DNA of 64,000 nt from Pisaster brevispinus. Taxonomy: Eukaryota > Echinodermata > Asteroidea > Forcipulatida > Asteriidae. The stretch is taken from assembly GCA_023634235.1 (NCBI GenBank), contig JAMKCF010000001.1, positions 7,132,758 to 7,196,757 on the forward strand. The letters run 5' to 3'. A program made the position numbers and the translations under genes. Shown piece by piece: positions 33,836-44,345 of the stretch. The notes under the pieces are model-generated. The model saw nothing but the letters and a program-made list of their open reading frames with translations. It was not told the DNA's origin and did not search any database. Positions within the stretch are counted from its first letter, which is position 1. Each line of letters starts with the position of its first letter.

Positions 33836-36800
33836 ATGTCGTCGTCAAATCCTACTATGGTGCATTGTTTTGTTGTAATGTCGGTGGCAATGGTCTGTTG
33901 AAAAATAAACAATGAATGGTTTGTTAGTATATACATTGGGAACATTAGAAAACTTTCAGGTGAAGGCCAACACATTTTTGTTTATTATGATTTGTATGGA
34001 GGTTTATTCTGAAAGGGGTCATAAGTTGTGTGTTTTGGGCACCTCTATTTGAAATGTAAATTTGTATATTGGTTCATTTGAAAGTGTAATAAGGCAGTGA
34101 TTAGGTGCATAAAGGTAATCTGTGTTTGTTGGGAGAAGAATATTCAGGACAGCATTTAATGAAAACGTTTTGTTTTGGGTGATTTTTAGTTCGAATACTT
34201 ACATCACATGTTGTTTGGTGAGTTGCATTTGCCGAAGTTACACTCTGGAAGGATGACGTCTCCAAGTTCTTCACATGTATGAGGGATCCTTGGGCAATGT
34301 CCGTATGTGCCAGTTCATCCCAAAGCTTACATCTGATTGTTGCATTTGTTTCTGGGTCTCTGATGTCAATGTCTTTTCTTGTCCATGTTTCTCCTGTCTT
34401 AACAGGTGATACCTGTTGTAATGAAAGAGATATAATGGTTACATATCAAATTATGTTGATGTTTGTGTATTTTATTTGTAAGGTGTTTTCGTTTCCTTTG
34501 GGTTTTGTTAAGTGAAATGTTGGGGATTGTGGGTATTTGTTAAAGATTATGATGCCAATTGACAGTTATGTGTTGTGCATATGTATCTATTATAAATGTA
34601 CTACTTCTAAAAAATGGTAGTCAGTTATGGTAGATTTTGGGCCTCACAACACTTTTAAATGTGCTTATAAATGACATGATGTGCTGAAAATATAAACCAA
34701 TTTAAGGAGCATCATTATATTACTTTGTTTATGTTGGTCACAATCTTTATGTACCTTTTTGTACATGATTATGATTTATATTAAATTAATTATTTATTGG
34801 GATGGTCTTTTGATAGTGTATGACAATTCAATTGGTAGTGAATGGTTTTTGTAATTGTCAACTATACTGGTTACTTGCATAGGTTTAATAGCTTTACAAA
34901 TTAAGATGAATTTTAAATTGTGAAAAAAGTAATATCAATTTTTTATCATGTGTTTCATGTGGGGTTAACTTGTATAATATTGTGGCAAGTAAATATGTTT
35001 TACAATTGTGGTTTTATGGTTGTAAGGAATGAGAAATATGTTTACGTTCACAGCACGTCCTTTGAGGGAAAATCTGCACCAAGAAGATGACAGTGCATCA
35101 GCCACACTTATGGTAGGTGCATTGCGAAATGTAGCGGCAACTGCTGGATCCACTTCAAACTCTGATGTGACAAAAATCTGTATGAGATAAACATCAGTGA
35201 AATTTATTTATTGAGTTACCTGCGATTGGTGTTTAATTGATAAAAAAAGAGCATTATGAAATGGAAAATTTCTGTAACACATTGTTGTGCTACTAGGTTG
35301 AAATTTATCTTGAGAAAATTGGGGGTGAAAGTAAAATAAAATAGTAAATTATTAAAATAGCACAAATTCAGAGTAGTTTGCAATTATTTTTATTTATTCA
35401 ATTAAGTACAATATATAGCAAATTCATCAAATAAAAAGATATTGCCCTGTTTGAAGCTCTGTTCAATGGAGTGTGTTAATTCAATGTTTGATGAATCCAA
35501 TTGGTGTACTATTACAGTGTAAGTAAACACTGCATATGACATATAGTATTGTAACAGACAGTGCAGGACATGTGTTTTAATATATTTAGTTGTGGGCATG
35601 CGCGAGGAGATCAGTATGGTCCCGTACTGATCTGTGCATGAGGGTGCCGCATGCCATGCGGTTTTAGACTGCTCGGTCAGTGATCGTCAGTCAGCGACTG
35701 GATCTTCACGAGTAGACAGGTACGTGAATTTGCTCTGAATATTACCCATGGTTTATGAGACTGTATTTCGCGTTGTATGTGGTTGCACGTGAGCTGGTTT
35801 TTGGGTACTCACAGGGTTGACATTAGCGGAGGCTAGTCAACCGTGAGCTTGTTCATTGTCCGTGGTCTGGAGCGGCGATAGCTGTGTGCTTCGTCGTTGG
35901 GGGAACAGTTGTCACTAGGACAATCGCGCCTGAAAAGACGCGTGGTAAGGCGAAGCTGTTTTCAGGGGACGCGTGGTCGATCGGCAAGGCGAAGCTATAC
36001 TCAGATTATTCCGGGGGGCTCACGCGTGGGATAGACAGAGGAAGAGAGCCAATAAATCTTCTCTGTATAGCACGTGGTTGCTGCGTGACTCACCAGCTGT
36101 GGCTGGTTTATGGGAATTCTGTTAGATGCTCCGTGCATGGTTAACTATCAGAATAAACAGTCCTACGAGGTGCCCAGTGCATGGTTAACTAGTAGATGAA
36201 TAAACTATTCCGCTAGGTGCTCAGTGCATGGTTAACTAGTGGTTGAGTCAGGGTTTATTAGGAAGCTATAGGGTAATCCAGAGTGAATCACGCTAGGTTT
36301 ATTAGTGTTGATTTATAGATTGTGTGCATTCAATTACATTGTTTATTGTGGTTGACAGAGGTTGTGAATAAATCACATGGTTGATGCTTTTGTTCATGAA
36401 TTAATTGTCACTGTGAATCATTTATCTGTGTACATTAACAGAGGTTTAACAGTAAGTTATAATCGGCGGTATACTTCCTCCAAAACGAATCTCGTCTCTT
36501 AGCCTTTAGGTCGCTTAGTGACTTTTAGCTTGAGAACAAATTGACTCGGGACCAAGTTAATAATTAACGAGTCGGGGAGCGATCAGTCAGGGCGATACGC
36601 ACCCCGAGCACCCCTCGTTTCCCGCCACAGTATTGTCTATTCTCTTTCTTTTCAAACTTATACAATTACACAATTGCAAACTTACTCTTGTTTTGCCTGT
36701 AATCTTAATGAGGCGTTTGTTTGGCCTGTCCAGTAGACTGTAGTTCGTCACTTTAACAAATCTATCCTCATGGAGTTTGGATGATACTCTATCAAAGTCG

Positions 36801-37647
36801 GTCAGAACAAGCAGATCTATCATTTCGTTGTCTGTAATTGCTGATGTAATCAGTTTGTTGCCACGTTGGGATGTATCTGCCAATATTTTCATGTTGAGTG
36901 ATGCCATCTGTGGTAAATAATAATCGGTTGAATTACGTTTGATTTAAAATGTTTTAATTTTTAAATGTAAGTTCCAGTGTATGGAGTAGTTAGGGCAGAG
37001 CAGGAAAAACTGTAATGTCATTATCAGATGTGGAGATTGAGGGCTGATTGCATCTATTCAGAAAATGTGACATAAATTAGCTTTATGTTTGAAAATGGGC
37101 TCTTCTCGTTTAGGTAAAATGTCAGATTTTTTTTGTGAGCAAGCAATACAGGAGAAATTCTACATGTGACTGCGTGATGTAGTCCGTATGACATTATCAA
37201 GACAATAGCCTTGGGAAAAATGTTTAATATCAATACTTGATTGCTAATAATAATGTATGTCTTGAATGTATATAATGCATGGGTTTATAAAAAGTTTTGT
37301 TTGACAATCATGATTCCACATATCCTTGAAACTAACATTTTGAATGATCAGATACCTTTTTGAATTTGACACTTAGGTTTGAGTGAGGGACAAAGTTAAC
37401 ATAAACTAAGAACAAACAATAAATTGGCAGTTTGACTTTGGGCTTGTTTGTTGGCTGCATAATAATTGGATATTTGACATTTCCGTTTAGTCAAATAAAA
37501 TTGATTTGGAGTTGCATGTTGGAGATGACATACAATGTAAAGCAGTAAATGTAAAATGTGAAAATTAAGTGCAAAACTTACATTGATTTTGTTGATTGCC
37601 ACAGCGACCGAAGTTCTGATATATTTCCTCTGAAAGTAGTAAGTCAT
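33836..37647 (-). CDS. RPA-like OB-fold single-stranded DNA-binding protein (spliced, 3' end missing)
   Basis: Minus-strand exons: 37647-37582 (start MTYYFQRKYIRTSVAVAIN, 22 codons); 36907-36686 (MASLNMKILADTSQRGNKL ..., 74); 35177-35046 (44); 34412-34203 (70); 33894-33836 (19 plus 2 nt). All visible junctions are phase 0 with GT/AG ends and no internal stops, strong evidence for a real gene. Exons 2-3 contain an OB-like stretch (LLVLTDFDRVSSKLHEDRF ... RLIKITGKTR). Exons 3-4 hold a second one: CRFSLKGRAVN, then TWTRKDIDIRDPETNATIRC, KLWDELAHTDIAQGSLIHVK. This second OB matches in layout the one at 1.1-1.84 kb (RNIKVTDKSGTIRVGLWNDK). The exon starting TIATDITTKQCTIVGFDDD likely leads into a third domain. 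The products should bind ssDNA. It could be Helitron-derived RPA or a repeat-borne copy. Confidence 0.65.
35591..36629 (-). mobile_element. LTR-like insertion in an intron of the RPA-like gene
   Basis: A 1,039-bp, CpG-rich block starts TGTGGGCATGCGC and ends CCCGCCACA, so it has TG...CA ends with a 5-bp inverted repeat TGTGG/CCACA. It sits between exons at 35177 and 36686. It contains AATAAA-type signals and three copies (36133-36245) of a ~55-bp unit with GTGCATGGTTAACTA. This is what a solo LTR would look like. No clear 4-6-bp target duplication is seen (TTAGT left, GTATT right) and there is no internal coding region, so class and strand are unproven. Confidence 0.4.
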
Positions 37648-37649
37648 AT

Positions 37650-37840
37650 AATCGGCCCCTCGATCGCTCGGTAGTAGTCTGTCAGCGGCCGCGGGGAGGG
37701 GGGGGTGGGGCCTCGGTTCAGGTGGTGTTATCGCGCGTGCGTCAGATTGGTGTGAAATGTGCGCATGCTCAGAAAACTTTCAAGCGCATGTTTAATGCAT
37801 AAACATGCGCACGGGGCATGGTGATCGTTTTTCGCCGGAT
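37650..37840 (-). promoter_or_regulatory. CpG-rich promoter of the minus-strand RPA-like gene
   Basis: Directly upstream of the first exon is the most CpG-rich stretch of the area, including GCGGCCGC (37686-37693), a G-rich run, GCGCGTGCGTC, an inverted CCAAT box ATTGG at 37746-37750 and two ATGCGCA/GCGCATG pairs resembling NRF-1 sites at 37760-37812. The position and composition fit a TATA-less promoter. Confidence 0.45.
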
Positions 37841-38124
37841 GGAACCACTGATGTAGACTGGTATCCTGTCTTTATGCGCAAGTGTGATGCCTGCATATGT
37901 TCAGGCTGCCCACTGACTTTGATGGAACATTTTGGTCGTGACGTCCGCAGCAGCATTCGCAGGGACAGCAGGGGCGCCAAACTGGAATTGTGGATGTTTT
38001 GAAACAATGGGCGAAGTATGAGCGCGTCAGCATTTAATGTACACGTTTTGGGCATAACCTTGAGGAAGTGCTTTCACTTTCATAGATATTTTTCTGAATT
38101 TGCAGAAGATATAATACGGAAGCG

Positions 38125-39080
38125 TATAGTCATTCGAATTAAATCGCATGTACGAGATATTAAGTCGTACGTACGAGATAGTATGTTGTTCGTGTTGTTT
38201 TTTTATGCAAGTCGCCAGACCCACAAGGCCTGAATGCCACTTGAAGGTGTGGGCTTCAATCAACTATTTTTTCCAGGGGCCGTTGCCACCTACTCATGGG
38301 GCTGAAACAGGGTAACCCCCTTTACAGTCCGTACAAGATAATAAGTCGTACATACGAGATTATAAGTCGGACGTACGAGATATTAAGTCGGAGAGGATAT
38401 TCAACATAAACAAATACAATACATGTACATCAGTAAATACAAAAATAGTGATAATGGTGTTAGCAATGTTTAATGCACTTTTCGATCGACTGGAGGTATG
38501 TTTCAGGTGTTACTGTTATTATTATTAAGTGTTTGCGAAGATTCGATGTTTGTTAAACGCACTTTGCTCGATCAGAAACACATGGACAACTTCATATGAT
38601 TGATTCCCTGATGTTGGAATTAACGTTGTATTATTTCAGTGATCTATATGTACCATTAACAATATGCTGATCAACACTTGAAAAACATACCAATGCTAAT
38701 TAAATCCTACACTGGTTCTTTTTATGTTGGAAAGACAAAAACGGAAACAGATGCAATTGCAAGAATATACTATTGTTACTTTATCAGCTATGACGAATAA
38801 TGAAATTATTGTGTACGTACGACTTATTATTTGTTACGTACGATTTGTTATTTCGGACATATTATGATCTAGTATTTTTACTTGGTTTCGGGTTTCGGGT
38901 ATCTCGACTTATATCTCATATGTACGGCGTATTATTTAGTACGTTCAACTTATTATTACGTACTTAGTATCTTGTATCTGGATTTATTATCTTATACGTT
39001 CGACTTATTATTTAAATATAACGGCTTGTTATCTCGCACGAACGTGCTAGTATCTCGTACGTAAGACTTATAATTGGGGG
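38125..39080. mobile_element. foldback-like element with arms of ~22-bp tandem repeats
   Basis: The left part (38145-38190 and 38325-38395) has tandem units of CGTACGAGATATTAAGTCGT. The right part (38812-39075) has many inverted units of ACGTACGACTTATTATTTGT / TCGTACGTAAGACTTATAAT. The arms are thus opposite in strand and flank about 400 bp of unrelated AT-rich DNA. That is the structure of FB/Galileo-type foldback elements. No coding sequence is inside. Confidence 0.65.
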
Positions 39081-39825
39081 AATTTTGTCATGGTGGCAGC
39101 TATACGCTTATGTAGATATAGACCCGATAGTGGATTTAGTGAATTAAATGATGAATCTTAGGAAATTGTTAAATGAAAAAAACATTGGAAAGTTAATGGC
39201 AATGACATTTGCAATGAATTTTGTTTTCCTAATAGGGCCTCCACTTATACAAAACAGAACTTTAATAAATCAGTGTGATGGCGCCCTCTATTGACTGTAA
39301 TGTGTTTGTAGAACAAATGGTTTGGTATCGGGTGAACACATTGCATTGAAGGATACAACCACGAATACAAGTAACGCTGCATGAGGAGGCGTAGCTCAGA
39401 CCGCACGTGTCTATGATAGAGGTAATGTATGGAATAAAGTGATTTCTTATTTAGTGTAAGAATATGACTTTGTGGGAAATGTCGGTCCTTACCAAATTGT
39501 TCTGAATAGTAACAAACAATTGTGTAGGCTTAATGGTATGTTTATTTTGTAGTTGAACGGGAAATTGGCTGCATTAATTATGAATTGTATCTTTATTTTA
39601 TTATTAATCTACACTACGTTTACGTACATGGTGACGTGTACTTTCTTCTTGGTCTGGATTCTGGAATGAAGTCGAAGATAACAATGTATTCATGATGTGA
39701 TTGTGATCACCATGACGATGATCCGATGATTATCGATTTAAACCGTTGGATATTGCAAATAATTTGTAATCATTAATATTATAATTGCAGTCAAACGTTG
39801 GGAGAAAAATGGAGAAAAGTGTATA
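39081..39825. other. non-coding DNA between two foldback structures
   Basis: AT-rich, no recognised gene or repeat. Confidence 0.35.
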
Positions 39826-39827
39826 TG

Positions 39828-40318
39828 TTGGGCGCGATCGGTCAATCTGCGCTATCGGCCGATCGCGCTGCGCTATTGAAAGATCTATTGTTCGCTCAGC
39901 AATCGGTCGATCGCGCAACGATCGGTCGATCGCGCAACGAGCATCTTTGTGCGATCGACTGATCGCGCTACGAGTATTTTTTGCGAGATCGATCGATCGT
40001 GCAAGAATGGTTTTGCGCGAACGACCGATCGTGCAGGTATGGTTTTGCGTGACCAATTGATCGTGCAGGAATGGCTTTGCGCGATGGGCCGATCGTGCAG
40101 AAGTGGTTTTGCGCGATTGACCGAACAAAATTCGCCGTATGGGAGGACAAAATCCCCCGCCGGACAGAATTGCCTTTCACACCGTTTCGTCTCGCACGCT
40201 CGACCGATTGCGCAAAACCATTGTTGCACGATCGGCCGATCGCGCAAAGCCATTTCTGCATGATCAATTGATCACACAAGACCATACCTGCACGATCGGT
40301 TGATCGCGCAAAACCATG
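39828..40318. repeat. inverted minisatellite: two opposed arrays of a ~36-39-bp GATCG-rich unit
   Basis: The left array (39828-40125) repeats units such as CGACCGATCGTGCAGGTATG then GTTTTGCGCGA. After a 70-bp spacer (AACAAAATTCGCC ... TCTCGCACG), the right array (40198-40317) repeats the reverse complement, e.g. GCGCAAAACCATTGTTGCAC then GATCGGCCGATCG. The left array changes character toward 39850-39960, where units shorten to GCGCAACGATCGGTCGATC. Because the core is palindromic, single units can fold as well as the whole. Confidence 0.85.
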
Positions 40319-40940
40319 TAGTCCTCTATTAGAACATCCTCTTCGGGATAGTGTAGTCATTCATGGGGTTGAGGTCATTATGACAGACTTAATTGTCCTA
40401 TAATTAACAGTGCCTTATAAAGAGCCACATTGTGCACTGCTTTACACCCCCACACACATGCCTATCACCTTCCACTCCCCTGCCCGCCTTGACTCCCCTG
40501 CCCATCACCAACATCCTGCCCACTCCATCAACTATCCACCACCCTAACTTGGACCCTCTATCCCTAAACGGAGATTTATACTTATAGTTATATAGCAAAA
40601 TAATGGAAATTGAGCACCTAAAGCTGAGAAAAATGACATTAGCAAGCATAACATTTCTTTGTACAGTTGTAGTGATTATTGGTAGGTTGAGAATAATTTG
40701 CAGGAGATCATATATGTGCTGCTTTATCAAACAATTATTTGTATGTGTTCATTTGGAATGATGGTTAAAGGGTTTGTGTAGGTTTCATATTTCAATCGAT
40801 AAGAGGCCTTATGAAGGTAGAAACCAACCAGATGTTACTTGATCTCAATAATGGTTGTGAACATTCATACTGAATGTTTGTACTATTGAATCAATTGTAT
40901 TGTCATTACATGTGTTTTTATTGCATTGTTGTTGTTTTAG
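40319..40940. other. non-coding DNA 5' of Helitron copy 2
   Basis: A C-rich stretch at 40440-40565 (CCTGCCC/CCCCTGCCCATCACC) is followed by AT-rich DNA ending in the acceptor TTGTTGTTTTAG at 40940. Part may be Helitron intron. No Helitron 5' TC terminus was recognised. Confidence 0.3.
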
Positions 40941-40943
40941 ATC

Positions 40944-41396
40944 ATGGTGAAATACATGAAGGCTAAAGTCTGCAGCGAAAAGGCGAAGAGGCATTGGCAA
41001 GAGGAAGGCAGAGTAGGGTATGTATTGCCAATGTCTGATTTTGTCAAGTCTCATTTTCGTTCCATCTTCTCATTAAATATTACCCCTTGTGTGTTTGCCT
41101 GTGTCCACCCTGTGTCATCAAACATTTCACTTCCTTGTCATGGTGCTTTTGACTTGTCAGGAGAGCCGTCACCCTTGGGTGAGAATCCAAACGCTTTGAG
41201 GTTTGTATCTCCTCAGAGAAGTCTGTGTGTCCTATGCAAGGGCATCCCAGTGTGGTCTGACTCGCCAGTGTGCGTTTGTACTCCAGTGAGTGTACCTTGG
41301 CCAGTGTGCCATGCAGCACAGACGAACCACCCAGCTTACTCACCAGTGTGTGTTTGTACTCCAGTGAGGGTATCAGAGCTTTGCATTGGCGGGTTA
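40944..41396 (+). pseudogene. Helitron copy 2: leader exon with Cys/Pro/Val-rich tail
   Basis: The exon follows an acceptor GTTTTAG at 40940, as the parallel exon of copy 1 follows one at 13385. Both start with a short basic stretch (copy 1 MKIDNKKGKPLRDVRRVH; copy 2 MVKYMKAKVCSEKAKRHW), then a Cys/Pro-rich region. The copy 2 tail has two near-repeats of PVCVCTPV (41266-41290 and 41341-41370). The frame closes at 41397, while the next ORF starts in another frame at 41386. The function is unknown. Confidence 0.35.
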
Positions 41397-42654
41397 TGAC
41401 AGAAAGAAAAAAGGCACACAGAATATACTAGCAAAAATAAAGAGATGGAAATACTTGGCAAAGAATACAGTGATTAGTGACAGATGTGATAAAAGGAGTA
41501 GCATTTGTGATAGACAGGGAAGGAAGCACAGCAGTGTAAGAAATGAACATGTGATAAGGAAAGGTAAGAAAGCGAGAAATGGTAAAGAGGGTAAGAAAGT
41601 TATGATTTCCGATTGGAAGAATTGTCATACACATAGTGAGAAGAGAAAGATTGTCAAGCCATGTTCAGCATATGAAAGACTTGATCATGAAAAGTTCCTT
41701 GAGCATTGCATGTGTAAGGAAATGGCAGTGTTTGAAAATGATGAAAATGTTGCACTGGAAGAAGTTAGTCTTTATAAAGAAAGAAATGTATGTCCTGGGA
41801 TTGATGAAATATTGGATGCAATTAATTTGAAGTGGGTTGAACTCAGTAGTAATTGGAATGTAGTAGATGGAAAGAGAAGTAATATGAATGAGATATGGAG
41901 TGAAATTGATGCGAACTGCAAATTGATAGGGGTTCTTGTTAATAAAGTTAATTTGAACTTGAAGAATAAAGTGACAAAACAAATGAAATTGCACTGTGCA
42001 AAAAAGTTCAAAGTATATTACTGTGGGAAAAGTAAGCGGACTACAGTACAACCCAGAAAGATGAAGGACGTAGGTAATATTAAGAGGAAGGTGCAGATGG
42101 TTCAAAAATGGAAATGTGATTGTTGTAAACAGCAAGATTTGCTTGATGAGTCACAAGATGAAAATGTCAAGTTACCAACGATGAGACCTAGTTGTGAAAA
42201 TCCACCTAATCGTAAACCTCTGACAGAGAATGCAAAGAATCGGTTGAAGTTTAACTACAAAAGAAATGGAAAGAGAGTTGAACAGCATATGACAAAACTT
42301 GATAAAATGATTCAAGATAAAGTTCAAAAGAGTATATTTTGTCATACCAGAAGAACAATTAGTAAAATTGGGACAAAAATGGATAACTATACAAGAACAA
42401 GAAATATTAAGAAAAAGTGCAATAGAAGAGAGGAAAATGTGCTCAAATGTGTTGAAAGGGGGCAAAATGTGCAAACAGTACGTAGTTTAACAAAATGTAA
42501 TGGCCGTAAAGTTGATTGTGTATATACATGTACATGTAATATGGAAGAGATGGTGAGGGAGAACAAGAAGTGTTGGATATATGATGAAAAGAATACAAGT
42601 AGGTCATGTAACAGGAGGCAAACACAGTGTGAGAATTGCAAAGTGTGGTTTGAT
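41386..42654 (+). CDS. Helitron copy 2: basic region ending at the broken PHD finger
   Basis: A 423-residue, Lys/Arg-rich open frame. It includes KFKVYYCGKSKRTTVQPRKM and a conserved TKLDKMIQDKVQKSIFCHTR that lines up with copy 1. It ends TQCENCKVWFD then TAA at 42655-42657. In copy 1, CENCSSVYHVNC continues the PHD finger. Here about 20 residues, including the HxxC pair, are deleted and a stop is introduced just before GVSWICCKCG. Upstream CTCTCNMEEM at 42520 lies where a zinc-binding segment would be. Probably nuclear and nucleic-acid binding by composition. Confidence 0.5.
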
Positions 42655-42657
42655 TAA

Positions 42658-43300
42658 ATTAATGAAGGTGTTTCTTGGATTTGTTGCAAATGTGGACCAT
42701 CAAATTATTGTGACAATTTGTTTGATGATTTTGGAATTCCTACAGATGTGAATGTGTTTGATATGAGTTCAACTGATGAAGCACAGCAGTTGTGCAAGGA
42801 TGTGATTGTGCCAATGATCACTCAAAACAAAGTCAGGATACATGTGAGTAAATTAAAGATTAAAGGGACTCAAGAGATGAATCATGACATGCAAAATGTG
42901 AAGTTATTGAATTGGACAAGACACAAAATCAGAGTTGAACAAAGTGGTTGATATAATTTACGAAGCAAGAAAATAAAGACAGCACCAACCAAGAAGTCAA
43001 ATGAAACTCGGACAAATACAGGGAAAAAAAAACATAAGTCAAACAAGGGAAAGATAAGTTTTTGTAGTAGTAAAGATCAGCAAAACCCTAATACATGTAA
43101 AGTAAAAAAGAGGTCATTACCACCTTTTAAAGAATTAAATGATAAGAAAATAAAGAAAAGTGAGACATGCATGTCCAAGAAGGGTGCCATGGTACAAGGA
43201 AATTTTCACCAAGGTCACTTGAAATTTGGTGTTAATACTGGTAAGCAGTGTGTAGCAAATAGCTTATGTGCAATGATCTACAGTTGTATTAAAAGAAGTG
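42658..43300 (+). pseudogene. Helitron copy 2: PHD tail, LRSKK block and start of the protease domain
   Basis: After the stop at 42655 the frame continues with SWICCKCGPSNYCDNLFDDF and GIPTDVN, the counterpart of copy 1 GIPTDNN. It then stops at TGA 42949-42951 in VEQSG-stop-YNLRSKK, where copy 1 has QSGGYSLRSKK. This is a simple GGA-to-TGA nonsense change. It then runs to MVQGNFHQGHLKFGVNTG and KQCVANSLCAMIYS (protease Cys region, about 43190-43280). A frame change near 43295 separates this from the rest of the protease domain. Confidence 0.6.
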
Positions 43301-44092
43301 CAACAGTGGACAAGTCTTGACATGGATTTAATATTGAATACTGGTGATGAACTGTATGGTCATTTGTCTAGAAGTTCCACAATCAACAATGACTATTTGC
43401 TAATTAGTGAATTGCCTAATGAACTTTTTGTATTTAACAAAAGCTACACAATGACCTATCATGAATCAGTAAGTGGGATGTTTGAAGATGATGGTCATTT
43501 GTCTGAATTTAACATGATTGAATTAAACAAAGCTGTTGAGCAAACATTGGAGAGATACAATGCATGTTTCATATGTTTCCATGACAACACATTTGGTGTG
43601 ATATCACAAGGTGGACTGTATTATATTTTTGATTCGCATTCCAGAAACTGCAATGGCTGTCAGGTGCAAGATGGGAAAAGTTTAATGAGATGTGCACCGA
43701 TTTGGCAAGATGTTTCCAGGTATTGTACTTTATTGGCGCAATCAATGAACTTGTCTAAAACTGAACAATATGAAATTACTGGAGTTACTCTATGTCAAGA
43801 CAATGATGTTTGTACGAGTGTCTGTGAAAATCATGATAGCAATGATAATGTTTTAGGATGTGATAACTTTTCAAGTACGTGTGGTGTACATGGAAATATT
43901 TCAAACAAAGAAGTGAAGTTGTTATGGAAGTTGTGCGTGAGTCGGGTAGTTTTACATTTAGTCCGCTTACATTTGAACATCAAAAAGTACTTTGTAAATG
44001 TCTTGGAATTGTCAATGTTGAACCTATGTTGGGAATCGTTATGGGATGTAATACCATTGGTAGCCCCGAACAGATTAAAAGTATTACCATGC
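43298..44092 (+). CDS. Helitron copy 2: C76-like protease domain, C-terminal part
   Basis: This continues the domain begun at 43195 in a shifted frame: MDLILNTGDELYGHLSRSST, DYLLISELPNELFVF, CFICFHDNTFGVI, GGLYYIFDSHSRNCNG. Asp-Ser-His in FDSHSRN is the predicted D-x-H catalytic pair and the Cys is in GKQC at about 43250. Identity with copy 1 across the domain is clearly high and the putative active-site segments are the best kept. That fits purifying selection before the copies decayed. After 43900 the true OTU lead-in (FTFSPLTFEHQKVLCKCLGI) is in another frame. Confidence 0.6.
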
Positions 44093-44345
44093 TAGCTATT
44101 ACAAGACATACTTGAGACAAGGATACAGGGAAGTGTCAGATTATGTCCAGAGGAAAAAAATTTGCAATTCAGGTATATGGGCCACTGAGGTTGAGATTAT
44201 GGCATGTGCACACTTTCTTGGAATCGATATATACACATATGCTACTAAAAGTAGATGGTACATATTCTCAGGTCAGATGGCAGGAATAGGTACTGTGACA
44301 TCAAATGCAGGGATTTATCTGAATCATACAAATGGAATACATTAT
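43930..44345 (+). pseudogene. Helitron copy 2: OTU domain with the catalytic core deleted
   Basis: The lead-in reads SGSFTFSPLTFEHQKVLCKC ... GSPEQIKSIT in one frame to about 44084. The next frame then resumes at YYKTYLRQGYREVSDYVQRK, WATEVEIMACAHFLGIDIYT and later GIHYDVVLS, which has the OTU C-terminal His motif (IHYDVV). Compared with copy 1, about 38 residues including GDGNCFFRA with the catalytic Cys are missing at 44084-44100. The OTU is therefore inactive in this copy while its C-terminal part is joined in frame with the replication protein. Confidence 0.7.

Noticed and set aside
39730..40360. Several Arg/Ser-rich ORFs in the GATCG minisatellite
   Set aside because: They are translations of a palindromic tandem repeat in all frames. 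No evidence for selection or splicing.
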